Assembly: GCA_023055355.1 (NCBI GenBank)
Contig: JALJCS010000004.1
Coordinates: 15,220,001 to 15,284,000, forward strand
Source: Agelaius tricolor
Lineage: Eukaryota; Chordata; Aves; Passeriformes; Icteridae
DNA: 64,000 bases
Direction of reading: 5' to 3'
Position numbers and translations under genes: made by a program. The first letter of the stretch is position 1. Each line of letters opens with the position of its first letter. The notes beneath the pieces were generated by a model that was given only the letters and a program-made list of their open reading frames with translations, had not been told where the DNA came from and did no database searches. Shown here one piece after another: positions 13,201 through 27,426 of this stretch.

Positions 13201-16200
13201 ATATTTATACTTGTGGTTTTGAGGTTTAATAAAAACCTGTATCCTCATCTTTGTGTTTAATAGTCCACGACAGATTTCCATTAATTCATCTAATGACATT
13301 TAAACAAATTGCTGTCAGCACTTAGGGGTGATGCAGTGTGACCATTATGTGACATGTGCACACACTGCACTGCCAAATCTTCACGCTGTTGTCCCACATA
13401 TGGGTTCTTTCACATGGTGCACTAGCTGATCCACACACAGAGTCAAAATATTTATTTCATCTCTGTGCAGAGAGGAATGCTGGATGGTAAATCCACAAAG
13501 CTGGCACACTTTCTCTTTTATATGCTTCGAACAGTGAAACATTGGCATTTCCCATATCCATAACAACCTGAAACCATAGTCACTGACCTTTCGTTCTCTC
13601 ATTCCTGCTGAAAGGTACACTGCACACTTATTTTGCTGCATGTGGTCTGAAAGGAAGAGGCTTAGGTAAGAGGCAATCATATGGTGGGTATTATGTTATT
13701 TAGTGACTAAGACTAACACAAAATTCCCATCTTTGGCCTTGTAATTTGATTTCCAGTGTTTTCTTGTTCTTACTTCTCAAGTCATTGCTCTTGGTTCCTG
13801 AAGGTTTGGTTTTTCCCTCATTTTTCATAAGCTTTTTTATTTACCCTGTACTGTGATTCAGTACATTTTTTAGCTTTTCGTGACACCTTAGTTCAACAAA
13901 AGAGAGAAGGGCTTACACTGCTATAATCTCATGTAAAACTGGACCTGGTGCTGGACACACCTTTACAAATAAAGGTATCACCCATTTTGCTGATAATGTT
14001 TTAAAGCTTGGCCTTGCTGGGTTGTTCTTGTTTTCAAAACAACTTACAACACAATGCTACCTTGTGACCTATGTTTTGAGTAACACATGAAAGAAACTGA
14101 AAGAGTATTGTCCTGTGGGTTGTTGGAAACTACTGATCTGTGTCTACAGCTCTTTGCTGTGAACACTTTCTCTCCTCCAGCCTTGCTCCAACATAAGGCA
14201 GCTGTCATCTTCTCAGCTAAACTGGAGGAAATTATCACTACACTTTGATATGAACACTGCCTTGATAATTTCTGGTGTTGAATCCATTTCCTTACGATGA
14301 AGCTTCTAAAAAAAGGCCAAAACACTTAAAGAGACAAATACTTATCAGATCAGTAATTCAGTTTCAAACTTTCAATAGTCTGTCTTTTGACAGGGGAAAC
14401 ACTATCCACAATGGCAGGGACACTCACCTGTCCTTGGGCTATGCAAATGTTGGAATAAAAGATTAGTTTATCTCCTGTACTCCTAGTTTAATCCAGGATG
14501 TGGCTGATACCACTCACATTAAATTTACAAAATGCAGAAGCAAAGTGTGAGCAAACCCAGCTGCCATGCTTTTGACCTCTTTCTTGCACATCAGTTATGA
14601 GATGACTGACCAAATTTTCAAACCTTTTGAATGCTTGGGTCTGGGGTTTTTTTAAAACTATTATTATAATTTTTAAGTGTAAGACATTTTAACCAGCAAA
14701 CATGTTTCTAATTTGGCAAATTTGGACAGTGCTTTATTGCCAGAGAGGAGCTAGTGGCCCAAAAACTGTATTTAAAGACACTGAAGGTTGCATAAACATA
14801 TCTGATTTGTGTGTTTAATTATCAAGGCATAAATACACTGAAAAGATGAAGTCCTTTTTTAAGACTCTGTATGTAGGACAGGTTTCCAGAGCTGATGATT
14901 ACAGCTGTCACTGTCACTAGCTTCCTTTGGAAACATGCATACTCACATCTGGAAATCAGGCTACTTTTGTTAATTTTTTCAGCTTCAGGTCCTGGACACT
15001 AGAGTTTTACTCATTGTTCTATATATATCATGAACACGGAGTGCCAAAGCTAAGAAAGGGGGAAAAAATCAAATTGTGAAGCTATCACTGCAGGGCTTTT
15101 TTAAAACTAATTTTAAAATTAAAATTATTTCTAATTTGTCATAGAGTCTATTTCCTCTTCTTAGCTTTGGTAAAGTTGCAAACTCTTAATTTTCCAGGAA
15201 AACACAAAAAGTTAGGCACCTACTATTCTCAGGAAGAACTTAAGGTGAGAGAACTGAGATTTTGAACAACATATTTATTATAATGAAGGGGCTTGTGATC
15301 CTGAAAAAAGGCATCTCTTTTGTTGGTTAATTATTTTGCTGTGAACAGTATGACTTGGGGCATGAGCCACAATAGAAGCAGACAGTGCTGTGTCCTTGTT
15401 GGCTACTGGGCCAATCTTTCAGTGCCTAGGAAAGGATGGAGCTTTCAACTGGTGAGAGTTGCTGGTTTTACCGATGTTTTATTTGGAGAATGATAGCACT
15501 GTCTGTAACTGTTTCAGCTTTTGCAAAACTCTCGTGTCACAAATAAAATGACCAAGAGTGATATTTGCTTCTTGCCTGCCTGCTGATCAATAAGCCGTTC
15601 TGGATCAGCCTCTCTTTGCATATAAGCATCTACTTGCCACTGAATGATTTACATTCAAAACCAGAGTCAAGGGCTCCGTGTTGTCTTCCAGGACATATAT
15701 GTTGTGAAAGCTTTGTTTAAAATACAAATGGGACTTTCTCCATTTGTGCATGAGAGTTGGGGTTTGTGTGGTAAGAACTGTCCACTTGTGATGGTTCCTG
15801 CTTACAGTGGTTAAATAGGGTTACCATCTGTTTGGGATTGGCTGTGGCCATATTCTGATTATTGCTAATACTACAAGCCATAAACACATAATAGACTGCA
15901 GTCCTGAAGCAGTTTGGACACACAAACCAACAGGGAAACCTAGGCTCTTTCAAAGCAAATGAGAAGGTTGGAGGCCATTGGCCCTTCAAGTACTCATGCA
16001 CAGCTTAAGTGTGTGTTACAAGTTGGTAGATCTCAGCCAGGTATTTTGTGAAGTAATTCGTATCTGCAGATGTGACTCTTGAAGAAACAAAAGATGTCTT
16101 CACAGAAGGTTTCTTCTGAGAACCATCCCATTTCTTCTTAACACCACTGCTAATGTATAGGTTACCTTTACTGTTGCTTGCGGTCACTTTCATTCTAGTC

Positions 16201-16360
16201 TTAGTCAGAGCTTGTCTGCTCCATCTGTATTTGGGATTTGCTGCTGGAGAAGTATTCTCTCTTTATAATGAGCCAAGTCAGTTCATAAGGCCTGTGTCAC
16301 TGCTTGTGTCAGCACAAGAGAAAATTGTGGGAGTATACAGTCAACAGTAGGAAGGGGAAG
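10286..16360. other. Intergenic DNA, no gene seen
   Basis: Unique-looking AT-rich DNA. It contains a T run at 10365-10377 followed by C bases. Open frames such as 13381-13680 on the minus strand (99 codons) are chance-length and show no domain. Nothing else is supported. Confidence 0.6.
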
Positions 16361-16392
16361 CAATATCATATATATCATATCATATCATATCC
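16361..16392. repeat. Short CATAT microsatellite
   Basis: A short run of the pentamer CATAT (four tandem units plus ATATAT at the left edge). It is low-complexity sequence of no apparent function. Confidence 0.85.
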
Positions 16393-19300
16393 TTGCTCTC
16401 CTAGAACTTCCTAGTCTCCCCTAGTACTGGTTACCTTAAATTTGTGTTTTCAGCACGTTTTGCTGCTTGAATGAGAAGGTGACTTTTATTTTGTAACTAG
16501 TAACCAATGTCAAATCTTTCTCAAGGCTTCCTCTGCCTGTGGATTTCAGACTTAATAGCTTCTAACAAGGCCCTTAAAAATTAAGAAATATTTAGAAAAC
16601 TTTACTTCTTTATCATTAATTATTTGTTTCATCCCCTAACCAATGTAGCTTAGCCTCACACCACAGAAGTCAGGGGACTCTGCTCTTTTATACTGGTTGG
16701 GAACCTAGCAGCCAAGAATCTGCTCCAGTAGTTTACCTAAGAATTTAATTTCAGAAATAGGATTTAAAAAGGCAGGACTATTCCAACCCCTATTATGTGT
16801 TCACATCACAATGTTATGTAATTCTACCTTTAATGATTTGCTTCAGAGTATTTCCTTCACACAGTTTTTCTCAGAAAACAATATAACATGGGTGACTGTC
16901 CAGCCAAACAGATCTTCTGAACCATAAAGAGCATAATTTTTGTTACCAGTATAGATATTTTATTCCTTGGTTCTGTAAGAACTCCCAGGCAAACTTCATC
17001 CAGTCCTGGCAAACATGCACCAATTCCTGCAGTTTTTGTATCACATTTTTTAATGCCTCTCCCTGTGACAATGCCCCATCATCAGACAAACATCAGCATA
17101 TCCTTTCCTTTGTTGTGAGAAGTACATCAAAATATTCATTTTGCTGCTGCCTTTTGATGTTCTCCTTTGATAGAAAAAGTGTACTTGTTCTGGATTATAT
17201 TTCTTTTTCCTTAGAGGATAAAATAAGGAAATAACAAACACAATGTCCAGAGAAAGATTCCTCCTCCCTATTCCCATACTATGAGAAAAATGCCAGCGAG
17301 ATGGGGAACTACAGCCCTGGCTATGGATATAACAAATGCCAATGGTTCAGATTATCATTTAGTGTCATTTATAATCAGGCAGTTCCTATTGATTACCACT
17401 CAGAATCAGAGCCTTATGCTCTGATAAGTACCTCTGTGGAAGGTACTGCTAAACAATTAAGAAGAGAAGCAGATGCTTACATGGAGTTATCAGTATCTAG
17501 AGAGCTTATGTAATTTCTGGCATTTCCTGTTTCCAAGTGGACTATAAACAATATTAAACATTTACATCTTCAAAATTTTAATTGCTCTCGAAAGGAATTC
17601 CAATAAGATGTGTGCTGTATGCATTATTATCCATGTTTATTAGGAGCAGGAGACAGGAATGGTGAGTTGTACAAATACTGATGAGGAGTTCCTGGCAACT
17701 ACCTGTAAAAGAGGCCGGTAGCTCTTCTCTCAACATAGGCTTTCTCCCAGCTACATCATCTATTTCACCTGAACTAAGAAGCTAATGAAGGATGTAATCA
17801 TTTTGAGGGTGTAAATATTCATTCACATGTGGGCTATAAAGATATAATCCACTTAAAATATATCTGGAATCTCATTACAACCAAATACTGTCAAGATGCC
17901 CTTCCCTGCCCTTGTATTCTTGCTCAATATCTCTGACAGCACACCTGCTGTGTAAGCACAATGACAACTTCATGAGGAGGCTGCCTGCAGACTGAGTCAG
18001 GTGCACCTGTTCTGCTTCAAGTTATTTTATATACCTACAGATACCAAAAAATCACAAGAGTTTTCCTTCTTGGAAGCAGGAGCAGAGTTGTGACCAAAGA
18101 GACTGCAGGCAGGTGTGCAAAGTGGCGGACACAGGACAGGTGTTTTTTAACAGCACTCAAGTCCAGAGCACACTGCTGAATTTACAAGGACAGATCTAAG
18201 TAAAGATATGGAGCCCTGGTAAGACAATGAAACCCTGAAGCTGGAAGTGTGCCCGAATGCCAAGTATTTATCACCTTAGAGTAGAAAACCCTTTTGCCCA
18301 TATGTCTGTCTATGTATCCTGGTGGTGTCCCATGGGAAGCAGAGTTTTAACAGTCTTCTGCTGCAGAAGTGTGTGTTTTCTTTAAAAACTTCTGAACCCA
18401 TAGTCCAATTACAATCAAATTTGACAGAGAATGAAATCATGAAGATTTGCTTCATATTTTAGGAAAACAAGAGAGGGGCTGGCAGAGTGATTCTCAGATA
18501 CCAGTATTCTCTCTAAGAAAAAAGGCTTCACAAAACACCAGCAAAAGATGCACATGGGATGGAGATTCGGCTGCTTGCCTATCCACAGGAGAGCTCTAGA
18601 CAGTGAGCTTATTTACTACTAACTAATACTTAACTAACCAGAAAAACACTCTGTAGTCTGTTTATTGGTGTCTAATAAGCAGTGAGTTGACAAAACAGCT
18701 TTGATATAACAAAAAATCCAAGCAACTATTAGATGTAAAGCTCAAGAAATTAGGATTTATGAGTTGTGCTACCTCTGGAACTAATTTTTTTGATTCAAGA
18801 AATAGGATCTAAAGGGGTCAGCATCACATTTTACATGTATTTGGAAAATCAGCTCAATTCAACATAAACAAGCATAAGCAGATAACCCATCATTGGTCAA
18901 CTTTTAGTCACAAGAACTAAAATAATTAGCTCTGGATTTCAGCACTTTTGAATCTTTTGCTTCCTAAGTACACCTACAAGCATTTTTTAGTGTACAAGAC
19001 TTAGATGAACATAACAAAGTCTCCAACATGTGCCCCTTGCATGGAGTCTTAGAAAGGAAAGGTCCAAGATAAAATGCTATCTGAAAAATATAACATGACT
19101 CCTGAGTCACTGATGAATTGTCAAAAAGTAGTTCAGGAGACAATAATATTCAGCCTTGCTAGTTCCATTTCCATTTCCTTCTCCATCTAACAGAATTTCT
19201 CATAGTACCACTGATCTGTAGTTTCCTGCCAGAACTGTGTAGGATGTGAATTATTTCCAGAAGTTTTCAAAAATATCTAGATCATGATCTGGAATGTGTT

Positions 19301-22257
19301 TTTTCCATCCAGGTAATCAACATGCACTCTTGCTATGGATTCTCTGATTTACCTTACAAATTCAAAGCCCAACAATATCTTTCAACTTCCACATTATTAT
19401 TACTTGAATTTCAGTTCCATTTTAGTAGGTACACTCAGGAGATGTCTGTTCTGGTTTTGATTTTCTTTTCCCTATTTGAATCCCAAAATGGAGAGAAAGA
19501 GCATCTCTGAAATGTCACATGTTTAGTGAGTGAGAGTTTTAAAACAAATCTCTTCCTAGTGCAGTATTGTAAATATATAAATGGACGTTAAAACAAATCT
19601 AGAAAATATTTTTAAACCCTCTGTGTCTCAAAAGAAGCCCATTTCCTATAGATTATCTGATTACAATGTCAGAATTGTTCATCTTTTGCATGGGCTTTTC
19701 ACTGATATTGTATTCCCTACAACCATGCAGATCATCAGAGGCAGCCAGGAAAGAGGAACACTGCTTGCCTGCATCACTACAATGGTCCAAAGATATGATA
19801 CAATGCAGAGAAGATGAAAGTACCATCAGCTCAATCTTTTTTGAGGATATTCTCCCTGTGAGTCAAATATTTCTCCTTGGCTAGCCCAGAGTGCTGTGGG
19901 TAAATAGACACAGTCTGTTTTCTGATAATATGGGACAATTAAAGAGAAAAAGTAGTTGGGATTTTTGATTTAACAAACATTTGTTTTATTTCTACTATTT
20001 CATCTATTTCTCTGATGTTTGTGCCATCCTACAGCTCCACAGCATGATATGGATATGAGGTAAAAAAATTGTGCAGGGTAATGCAACTGTTACTTAAACT
20101 TTGCATAGTTTAAGTCTAATTTCCTAACAAAATCCGCTAATACTAAAGCACTGGTTACCCATCTGCTTATTTCTACTGGGATGGATCTCTATAGAAAAGC
20201 TGACTCATTTGTGGTCTAAGTCACTACATACAGAGGCTGCAGAGTAGTCTAGATGGCAAGCAGAATAGTACCATCTGCCTGTATGCTCACACTGCTTTCT
20301 CAAAAAAGCAGACTGGCTTAGTATTTATACATATACAGTAAGGAAGGGGAGAAGGATACAGATTTTTTTGTTGTGCAGATGCTGACTCTGCTAAGCTGAA
20401 AATGGCTTGTGATAAGCCAGCCTGCTACACTGGAGGTCTGGAGCACTACTGAAGGTTATGGGACAGGAACACAAGGTAGAGGTATTGAAGATCAAGGATA
20501 AGGGCTTGGGTGGTGTTTCCAGACCTTCAGAATCACTGCCTCAGAAACTGGAAACTGCAGTATCAACAAACAAATGTGCCTGTCTCTTGTTAGAGCTGAA
20601 GAAAATGAATAGGGAGATTGCAGACCACAAGTAATATTGAGCAAATTCCTGACTCCTTTAAGTGTAGATTCAGTTCCTTTTCTGTAAGAGAATTGTGTCT
20701 ATATTTATACTGCTTTTGCATCTTGAAATTTAAACGCTGAGTAGATGGACCTTTGCTGTCTCCTACTTTTGCCAGTTTGTGGATGAGCTTTCCCCAAGCC
20801 AGTAACATGTCAGGCAAGATACAATCACAGGAAGCTGGATGAAAGGGAGAGAACTTCGTCAGAAAGTTAACTTCTGTATTTTTGTATTCAGACTGAGCAG
20901 GGATTGAGGGCTCAATCTGTTTGAGGATTCTGTGCGGAGATGGAGACACTGACAAACTGAAAACACCTCATAATAACCGGAGCCAAACTGCTGCAATGGA
21001 GGATCATGAGCATAACCTCCTTCACAATCTCTTTTGGTTTTCAAATTTCCATTGGAGATATAAGAAATATAAAAATAGAACTTGTCCTATGCACATCTAA
21101 GAAGTATAAAAAAGTCCATAAAGTGGAGAAACTCTATAGTCCTAAACTGCCTCATACAGGTACTCAATAAACCACATTCTCTGTTCTCTGAAAAAGTGAA
21201 AACCATTGAGCTATAAACAGCCATCTAAGAGCTGCCAAACTTCATTTGTCATCAGTGATGGCCTGAACTACAGAAAAAACTAGAGAGGAGACCATACAAC
21301 TTACCAGGATAAGTTACGCTTACTGTAATGCAGCAGTTCAGATGCATAATTTATATTGGTTTCCTTATTTAACCCTTTAATTTAACTGCTTTTGGTAAAA
21401 TACTGTAGTCAGTATTTTGGAATCACCAGATTCTTCCTTGAAATCCTTCCTGGGATTTATATGCTGTGTTCATGGAGTAGCTTGATGTTGGAGAGAACTT
21501 TTATTCCTAGCCAGTGCTGGTGATAACTTGTTGACAAGAGTTTGGTTTGGTACTTGCGTTACCTTAATCTTAAATAAGTTTTGCTAAAAGGAAAATAGCT
21601 TTGAGAAAAGGGTTTTCTTGACTTTTTGGCTAGTCATTTGCATTAAATTGATCCTAGGTTTCCCTTTCTGGCAGAAACAATGAGTTAAGGCATTTGTAGA
21701 GGAATAGTGATCTCATGTAAAAGCCTCACCAACACTCTTGATTAGACTTGGGATCTTGCCCTTTTAAAAATGTCAGTTGTGTCCTTATTGCCCATAATTA
21801 AGGAGGAATATAACTCCAAATAAATGATTTAGAACCTAAAAATAACAACTAGCTGTGTAATGAGAAAAAATGTGCTTCAGCTCCCTGTGGTTACACAGAG
21901 AAATATTCTCCCTTGGCAAAAGCAAAGCTTCAAAAGCAGTAAGAGCCTGTCAATCTTCTAAGCTCAAGTGATATCACAATTGGAACTGTCAGAAACCCCT
22001 AAACACTTCCACAAGAAATGCTTTTCCACAGTAGACACAATGTCATTGAAAACACAGAATACTTCACATTAAAAAAATAGCAACCAATCAACGCATTACA
22101 TGCATTACACTATTGTTCGGGACAAAGCACTCTGATTTCCATGCTTGCCATCACACTGTTTTATTTATGTTAATGACTATATACCACTACACAGTGGAAG
22201 CATAAAAGGAAGATTAGCTGTTGAAATGTGATGACCTCTTTCACTGACACCACTTAA
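16393..22257. other. Intergenic DNA, no gene seen
   Basis: AT-rich unique-looking sequence. The longest open frame, 20590-20955 on the minus strand (121 codons), has no recognisable domain and is unremarkable for its length. No repeat family is recognisable by eye. Confidence 0.6.
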
Positions 22258-22345
22258 TCACAGAATAACAGAATAATTCAGGTTGGAAGGGACCTCTGGA
22301 GTTCTTGAGTCAAATGTCCTGTTCAGAGCACAGTCAACCAAAAAA
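22258..22345 (-). mobile_element. CR1 LINE, very short 3' end
   Basis: The plus strand reads TCACAGAATAACAGAATAAT, then TCAGGTTGGAAGGGACCTCTGGAG, broken here as TCAGGTTGGAAGG and GACCTCTGGAG. This is the reverse complement of the CR1 3' UTR and its octamer tail. Only about 90 bases are left, so it is a heavily 5'-truncated copy. Confidence 0.88.
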
Positions 22346-24465
22346 CACTAGAATAAATGAGTAGGAAAAGTGGCCCAAGTCACTCTAGAGTTAATCTGAC
22401 TTTTAAGTCAACAGCAGTATAAATGTTATGCTGGAGTAATAGGTACTTATGCAGAGGGCTTTCTTTATCTGTAACAAGAGTATGCAGCAGGAGTTTTATC
22501 AGTCTTTTCACAATGGGTTACGAGTGGGAAGCATTAAGAAGTGGAAATGGCTGAATAAGGAAGTATTCTCCTTTGCTCGATGGAAAGCAGCAGAGCTTGC
22601 TGGGTTGCAGGATGTGACATATGGAAGGACATGTGCTGGCCCAGTAAAAGAGGAAGTGGTGAAGTCTTCTGAGTTTTGGTTACTGAAGTGCTAAATTACA
22701 GAAAAGTGGCAAAAGTTTGTGTCTTTCCTGCCTCAGACTAAGTCAATAAGAAGCATTCACTGAACACAGTCAAGACTGTCAGGAGTTAGCTAAAACCTCA
22801 TCTGTGAGACTTTTCATTCAACTGGCAATTTAAACTCAAGACAACATCTAAATTCTAATTTTCTCCCGGTATCTTCTCAAAGAAAGTTTTAAAAAAAAAC
22901 AGCTATAGGATAGGGCAACATGGAGAATAAATGTAAGGGCTGAGGAAGATATGTTTATAGCAACAAACATTTATAATAACTATAGATAAAGACATGCAGG
23001 TGAGTTGTGTTGATGCTTTTGTGGATGCCATAGTTTCATCATTATCTTCTCTGCTACCATTGATCATGCTTCACTCCTACAAAAATTAGTAATGAAAACA
23101 TGCAGGACCAAAGAAGCTATTCAAATACACAGTAACTGAGTACCTGAGCCAAAAGTCAAATATTTGTTATCAACTTTGATAAACTGTTAATTCCCATCAG
23201 GTTCAACTTAGTGTTTTTTATTCCCTGGAACACCCATCATCTATTGTTTGTATTAGGATAGGGTCAAGAATAGGAGAAAAACCATGTCAGAATCTCAATC
23301 TGTGATTATTCTAGCCATAGATAGCTAGAAAATTTCAGAGTAGAGAGGAGCAGAAATTTTGTGTACAACCTTGCAAATTTGATTTGGTTAGAATCAGAAA
23401 TCTTAACTTTCTTCTAAACAACTCCTGTGCCTGTGAACCCAAATGCTATGTGACCCAAATGAATAAATGTTTTGAGTAAGACCTCTGCCTTCTTCTATAA
23501 AACCATAGAAATGGTGCCTGTGACTTTATGGAACCATCCTGGGCCCCAATGTTGACAGCCCATGTTTTATAACAACAGGAGGATGGCTGTTTCACATGAC
23601 AGGATGAACAGCCAGATAATCCTGGCAGAGCACCTTCCATCTCACTTGGATGGCATTCCTTAAATGCAGATAACAGCTATTTATCCTACAATGTGCTCCT
23701 GTTCATTTGGCATCCAAAGCTCTGTGAGAATTGAGTAATCCATGCCTTCTGCAGGCTCTGGTGAACTCTGGTAACCCTTCTGCCTGCCACTGCTCACTTG
23801 TCATGGACTAAACAGGCAGGTTCAAAAATTCTCTTGTGGGCTGGCACTGCCTAGAGCCACAATTTTGCAAACAGTTGTTTATCTGTGTGTCTTCCATTGT
23901 ACTAGAATAACCCTGTGACTGGGACAAAAACACCCATTGATAAATGCCCTCTCAGAGAAGCCACATACACAACAATAGCATATGTTCTGCATTTAATTGT
24001 GATTTTGCAAACATTGCATTGGTTGTAAACACATCAGCTAAGCAATAATTGTAGATGCATGCACAAGCAATATAGGAGTCTTTGTTAAAGAAAGAACATC
24101 TACTGAAAATGGTACCTACTAACCTAGTGCTTGCTTGCAGCTAATTACTGTAACTTCCAGGGGATGTTAGGACATGTCAAATCAATGGTTTCCATTTGTG
24201 TTTTAAATTTTTTTTAATTAGTCAAATAAAATTTACATTAAATAGTATCTTTTTTTTTTGTCAAATATGCAAACTAGGCACTATAAGAGGCAACAGGCAC
24301 CAACAGCGTAACTCAGATTCAGCTCCAATGCCTCCAGCAGTTAGGCTATATAACATTAATAACACTAAAATAAGAAGTGGTTCAGCAAGATCTACTGTTG
24401 AGGTCAGAGCAGCCAACACACCAAGGAGCTAAAAGGCCTGTACTAGTGTGCTCTTGTTAACAGAA
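22346..24465. other. Intergenic DNA, no gene seen
   Basis: No exon, RNA gene or repeat family is recognisable. A T run at about 24250-24259 is the only low-complexity feature. Confidence 0.6.
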
Positions 24466-24540
24466 ATTAATAAAATATGTATATATTATTATTAAAATAT
24501 GTATATATAATGTGTATATACATAGCTGTCTATATATCTG
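24466..24540. repeat. AT-rich imperfect tandem repeat
   Basis: Two imperfect copies of a roughly 22-base unit containing AAAATATGTATATAT, followed by further TA/TG alternation. It is low-complexity AT-rich DNA, probably grown by replication slippage. Confidence 0.75.
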
Positions 24541-24615
24541 TTTACTTAACTGTGTTTTTGAACACAGAAATATCATAAAAATGTTAAATTCAGCACAAAA
24601 AGAAACCCAATGAGG

Positions 24616-24915
24616 ATCATGGGAACATGGGATAATTTGGATTAGAAGGGTCCACAGATCATCGCTAGTCTAACTTTCTTCTCATACAGGGTCTGCATGG
24701 GATCAGACCAGGGTGCCCAGTGTGTTGTCCAGTTACATTCTGAAATTCTCAAAGGTGGGGATGACAGCTTCTCTGAGCAGCTTGCTCCACTGGCTGGCTG
24801 TGCTCATGGGGGTACACTTTCTGATTACACCAATCTGCACCTCTCCTCTGTTGGATTATGCTTGTTTCCCATGCTCCTGTCACCTCATTCAAGTTGCAAA
24901 CATCAATCACTAGAA
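24616..24915 (-). mobile_element. CR1 LINE, 3' end fragment
   Basis: The plus strand holds the reverse complement of a CR1 3' end: GGATTAGAAGGGTCCACAGA, then GGGTGCCCAGTGTGTTGTCCAG, broken here as GGGTGCCCAG and TGTGTTGTCCAG, then GCTTCTCTGAGCAGCTTGCT. It is well diverged, so it is an older copy than the one at 31.7 kb. The 5' truncation lies near 24915. Confidence 0.85.
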
Positions 24916-26876
24916 CTCTGGCATTAAACCCGTATCAGTTTGCAGTCTCTCTATTTTTCCACTGAAAGTACAGATCCCCCTACAGGAAATTTAAACTTTC
25001 TGAACAGGTAATGATTTTCTATAGTTCCCTGACAAGTTGTTGAGGACCACCACCTGGAAAACACTGTCAAAATACATTTCCAGTTAAAGGCTTGTCAAAT
25101 TTCAGCACAGAAGACTGGGGAGCAGAATGGTAGAGCACCAGTCTAACTGGAAAGATGATCCTTAGGGGCAGATGGCTAGCAGTGAAGAAGTCTTAATACT
25201 GCCAATGAAATAAATTTATCAAGGTGGAAAGAAAAAGGTACAATAAAGAGAACATAATCTCTGTTCACTAATGAGAAAGAGCTGGCACCCAAACTGCTGT
25301 AAATCAGTTGAGCTCCAGTTCTTTCAGTGGAGATATATGCCTCTTACACCACCTCAGGATTAGGCTTGAAGTATCCTATCCCCTAAGGAGCTATTCCTTT
25401 TCTCATTCTATATGTATCATCTTCCATGCGCCACACATTATACACCAGCCAGGAGATGCTTGTTATGTCGATACAGTGCTCCACTGCACGGTAATTCATT
25501 GCTCACTGACATGCCAGAAATTTTTTTAATGATGTGCTTCTGCTACTCCAAAATAGGGTGAACCCTGAATATTATGTTTTATTTACATTAGGCATTCATT
25601 TAGATACTGCGGCAAATCCAACATCCTCATAGCATAGCTCAAATTCCTTTTGATGCATTCCTTCTGTTTGAACAAATAATCTTTAATAGTTTTTCCTTCT
25701 TTGGCACAAGTCAAAAGTGGAGAAGGCATTACAAGGACAAACAGATCTGTCAAGAAACCTGTAGCATGCTAGAAGGTGCACAGGCAGTTTATTTGTGGCA
25801 CTTCGGTGAGATTGAATGAATGCTACATTAAACAGCTCTTATTTATCTATAGAATGGAAGGAAGAAGTGGAAGGATCACATTCAGGTTTAAAATAAGAGC
25901 ACTCCTAGGGATGTGGCAGTGCATAATTGGATTGCAAGTCTGGCTGAATTTGCAATCTGATGCAATTCTAGTATCAGTCAGGAAGTCAGAAGTCATTGCA
26001 TGATATCGTTCTAGATCTTTAATTACAATCCCTGTCTAAGCAGGTTTTTAAGTACAAGTTAAACTCTTGCTTCCAAAGGATCACTCACATGCTTCCATGT
26101 TAAAACATATGCTTGATTGAGTGTCTAGCTTAATCATGGCAAACCTTGATTAAATCCTAAATCAAACTAAGTAAAGATTTTCACAGATAAAAGGAATTCA
26201 GACTGGCCCCTCAAACTAGGTGCAATACCTCATGCCAGGGGTAAGGCACAAGGGCTAAAGAGATGAATGACACAAGATGATTCACATAGTATTGATCTTT
26301 GACAAGACAGACTGTCAGGTAGATTATTCACTGATGTAACTCTGACATAATGCCTGGCAAAGCTGATAAAACAACACTGATAGGCAATTGCTTAGATTTG
26401 CTGGCAGAACAATAGGATGGCAAAGTGTGGAGTGCAGATGCTCACTGCCCCAGCTCTTATCTCTGCCACTTCATGCCAAAGAGATACAATTGAAAGCCAG
26501 TCTTCAACACAATAATACCTTCTTCACACATTCTCTGCATAGCAAATGAAAAAAGGAGGACTACATTTACTGTTGTGCTACTGCCCCTGGTGCAGCTTTT
26601 CCTCATTAGTTCAACATTCAATTCATCAGCTGTACACCAAATAAGACACAGGATTCTTAGTAATACCTCAGCTAATACACACACAGTCAAGGTATGCAAT
26701 TTAATTCCATATGATTGGGCTAAACCAAACTGGATTTTTTTTCCATTGGGTCTAACTGATTATATCCATTGCAGGTTTCAGGTTTCTGGTTCCTCCTCTT
26801 GGGATGCTTTAGTCAACACATTAAAAAAAGGCACCTTTGTTTATAAATATTGTAATAGATGATATGTATAAATTCG
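24916..26876. other. Intergenic DNA, no gene seen
   Basis: AT-rich sequence without a recognisable gene or repeat. Open frames are all under 100 codons. Confidence 0.6.
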
Positions 26877-27426
26877 TGCTGAGGCTACAGTAATCTCACC
26901 TGATGAAAATCCTAGCATACCAAAGGAGAGTTCCAGGAAATTCCCTCTGATGAGATTACAGCCATATGTACCTAAATTCTTGAATATTCATCTCCAGAAA
27001 TGCTGATTACAGAGGATTATTCATCTGACCAAACCCCAGCAATATGCATTTGATATATATCATCAATAAGATAAATATGTGTCTCCTAGAATGAATATTG
27101 CAGGAGATTTTCCTCTAACAGTTTTGGGGAAACTCTCAGCAAGAGGACAGCAAGGAAGGAAAAACTACATGAATATGCTAAAAGGATAAGATCAACATAA
27201 CAAAGCAAGAAACCCTTCCCAGCAATCCTCAGAGCTTGGAAATGTATAAAAAAGACTTTGTGAGAGCTGTCTCTCCGTGATGCACAGAGGAGAAGGAGCT
27301 ATAGTGGCCCCCCGTCTCACCCGACGCTGTTAGCCTGGTTCAGCGCCGACCTGATCTTTGCTTGTGGCCTTTTCACAATTGTATTTTAATTATGGAATAA
27401 ATTCTCCTTATTAATCAAATTGACCA
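26877..27426 (+). mobile_element. Probable solo LTR of an endogenous retrovirus, ends uncertain
   Basis: The right half has LTR architecture: a TATA box (TATAAAAAA at 27245-27253), about 140 bases that become GC- and CpG-rich (CCGTCTCACCCGACGC near 27312-27327), and AATAAA at 27396-27401 shortly before the sequence returns to ordinary AT-rich DNA. The local CpG-rich patch contrasts with its surroundings. One reading gives ends TG (26877) and CA (27425-27426) flanked by ATTCG and ATTCA, a 4-of-5 match, which is suggestive only. No internal retroviral sequence lies next to it. Confidence 0.45.
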
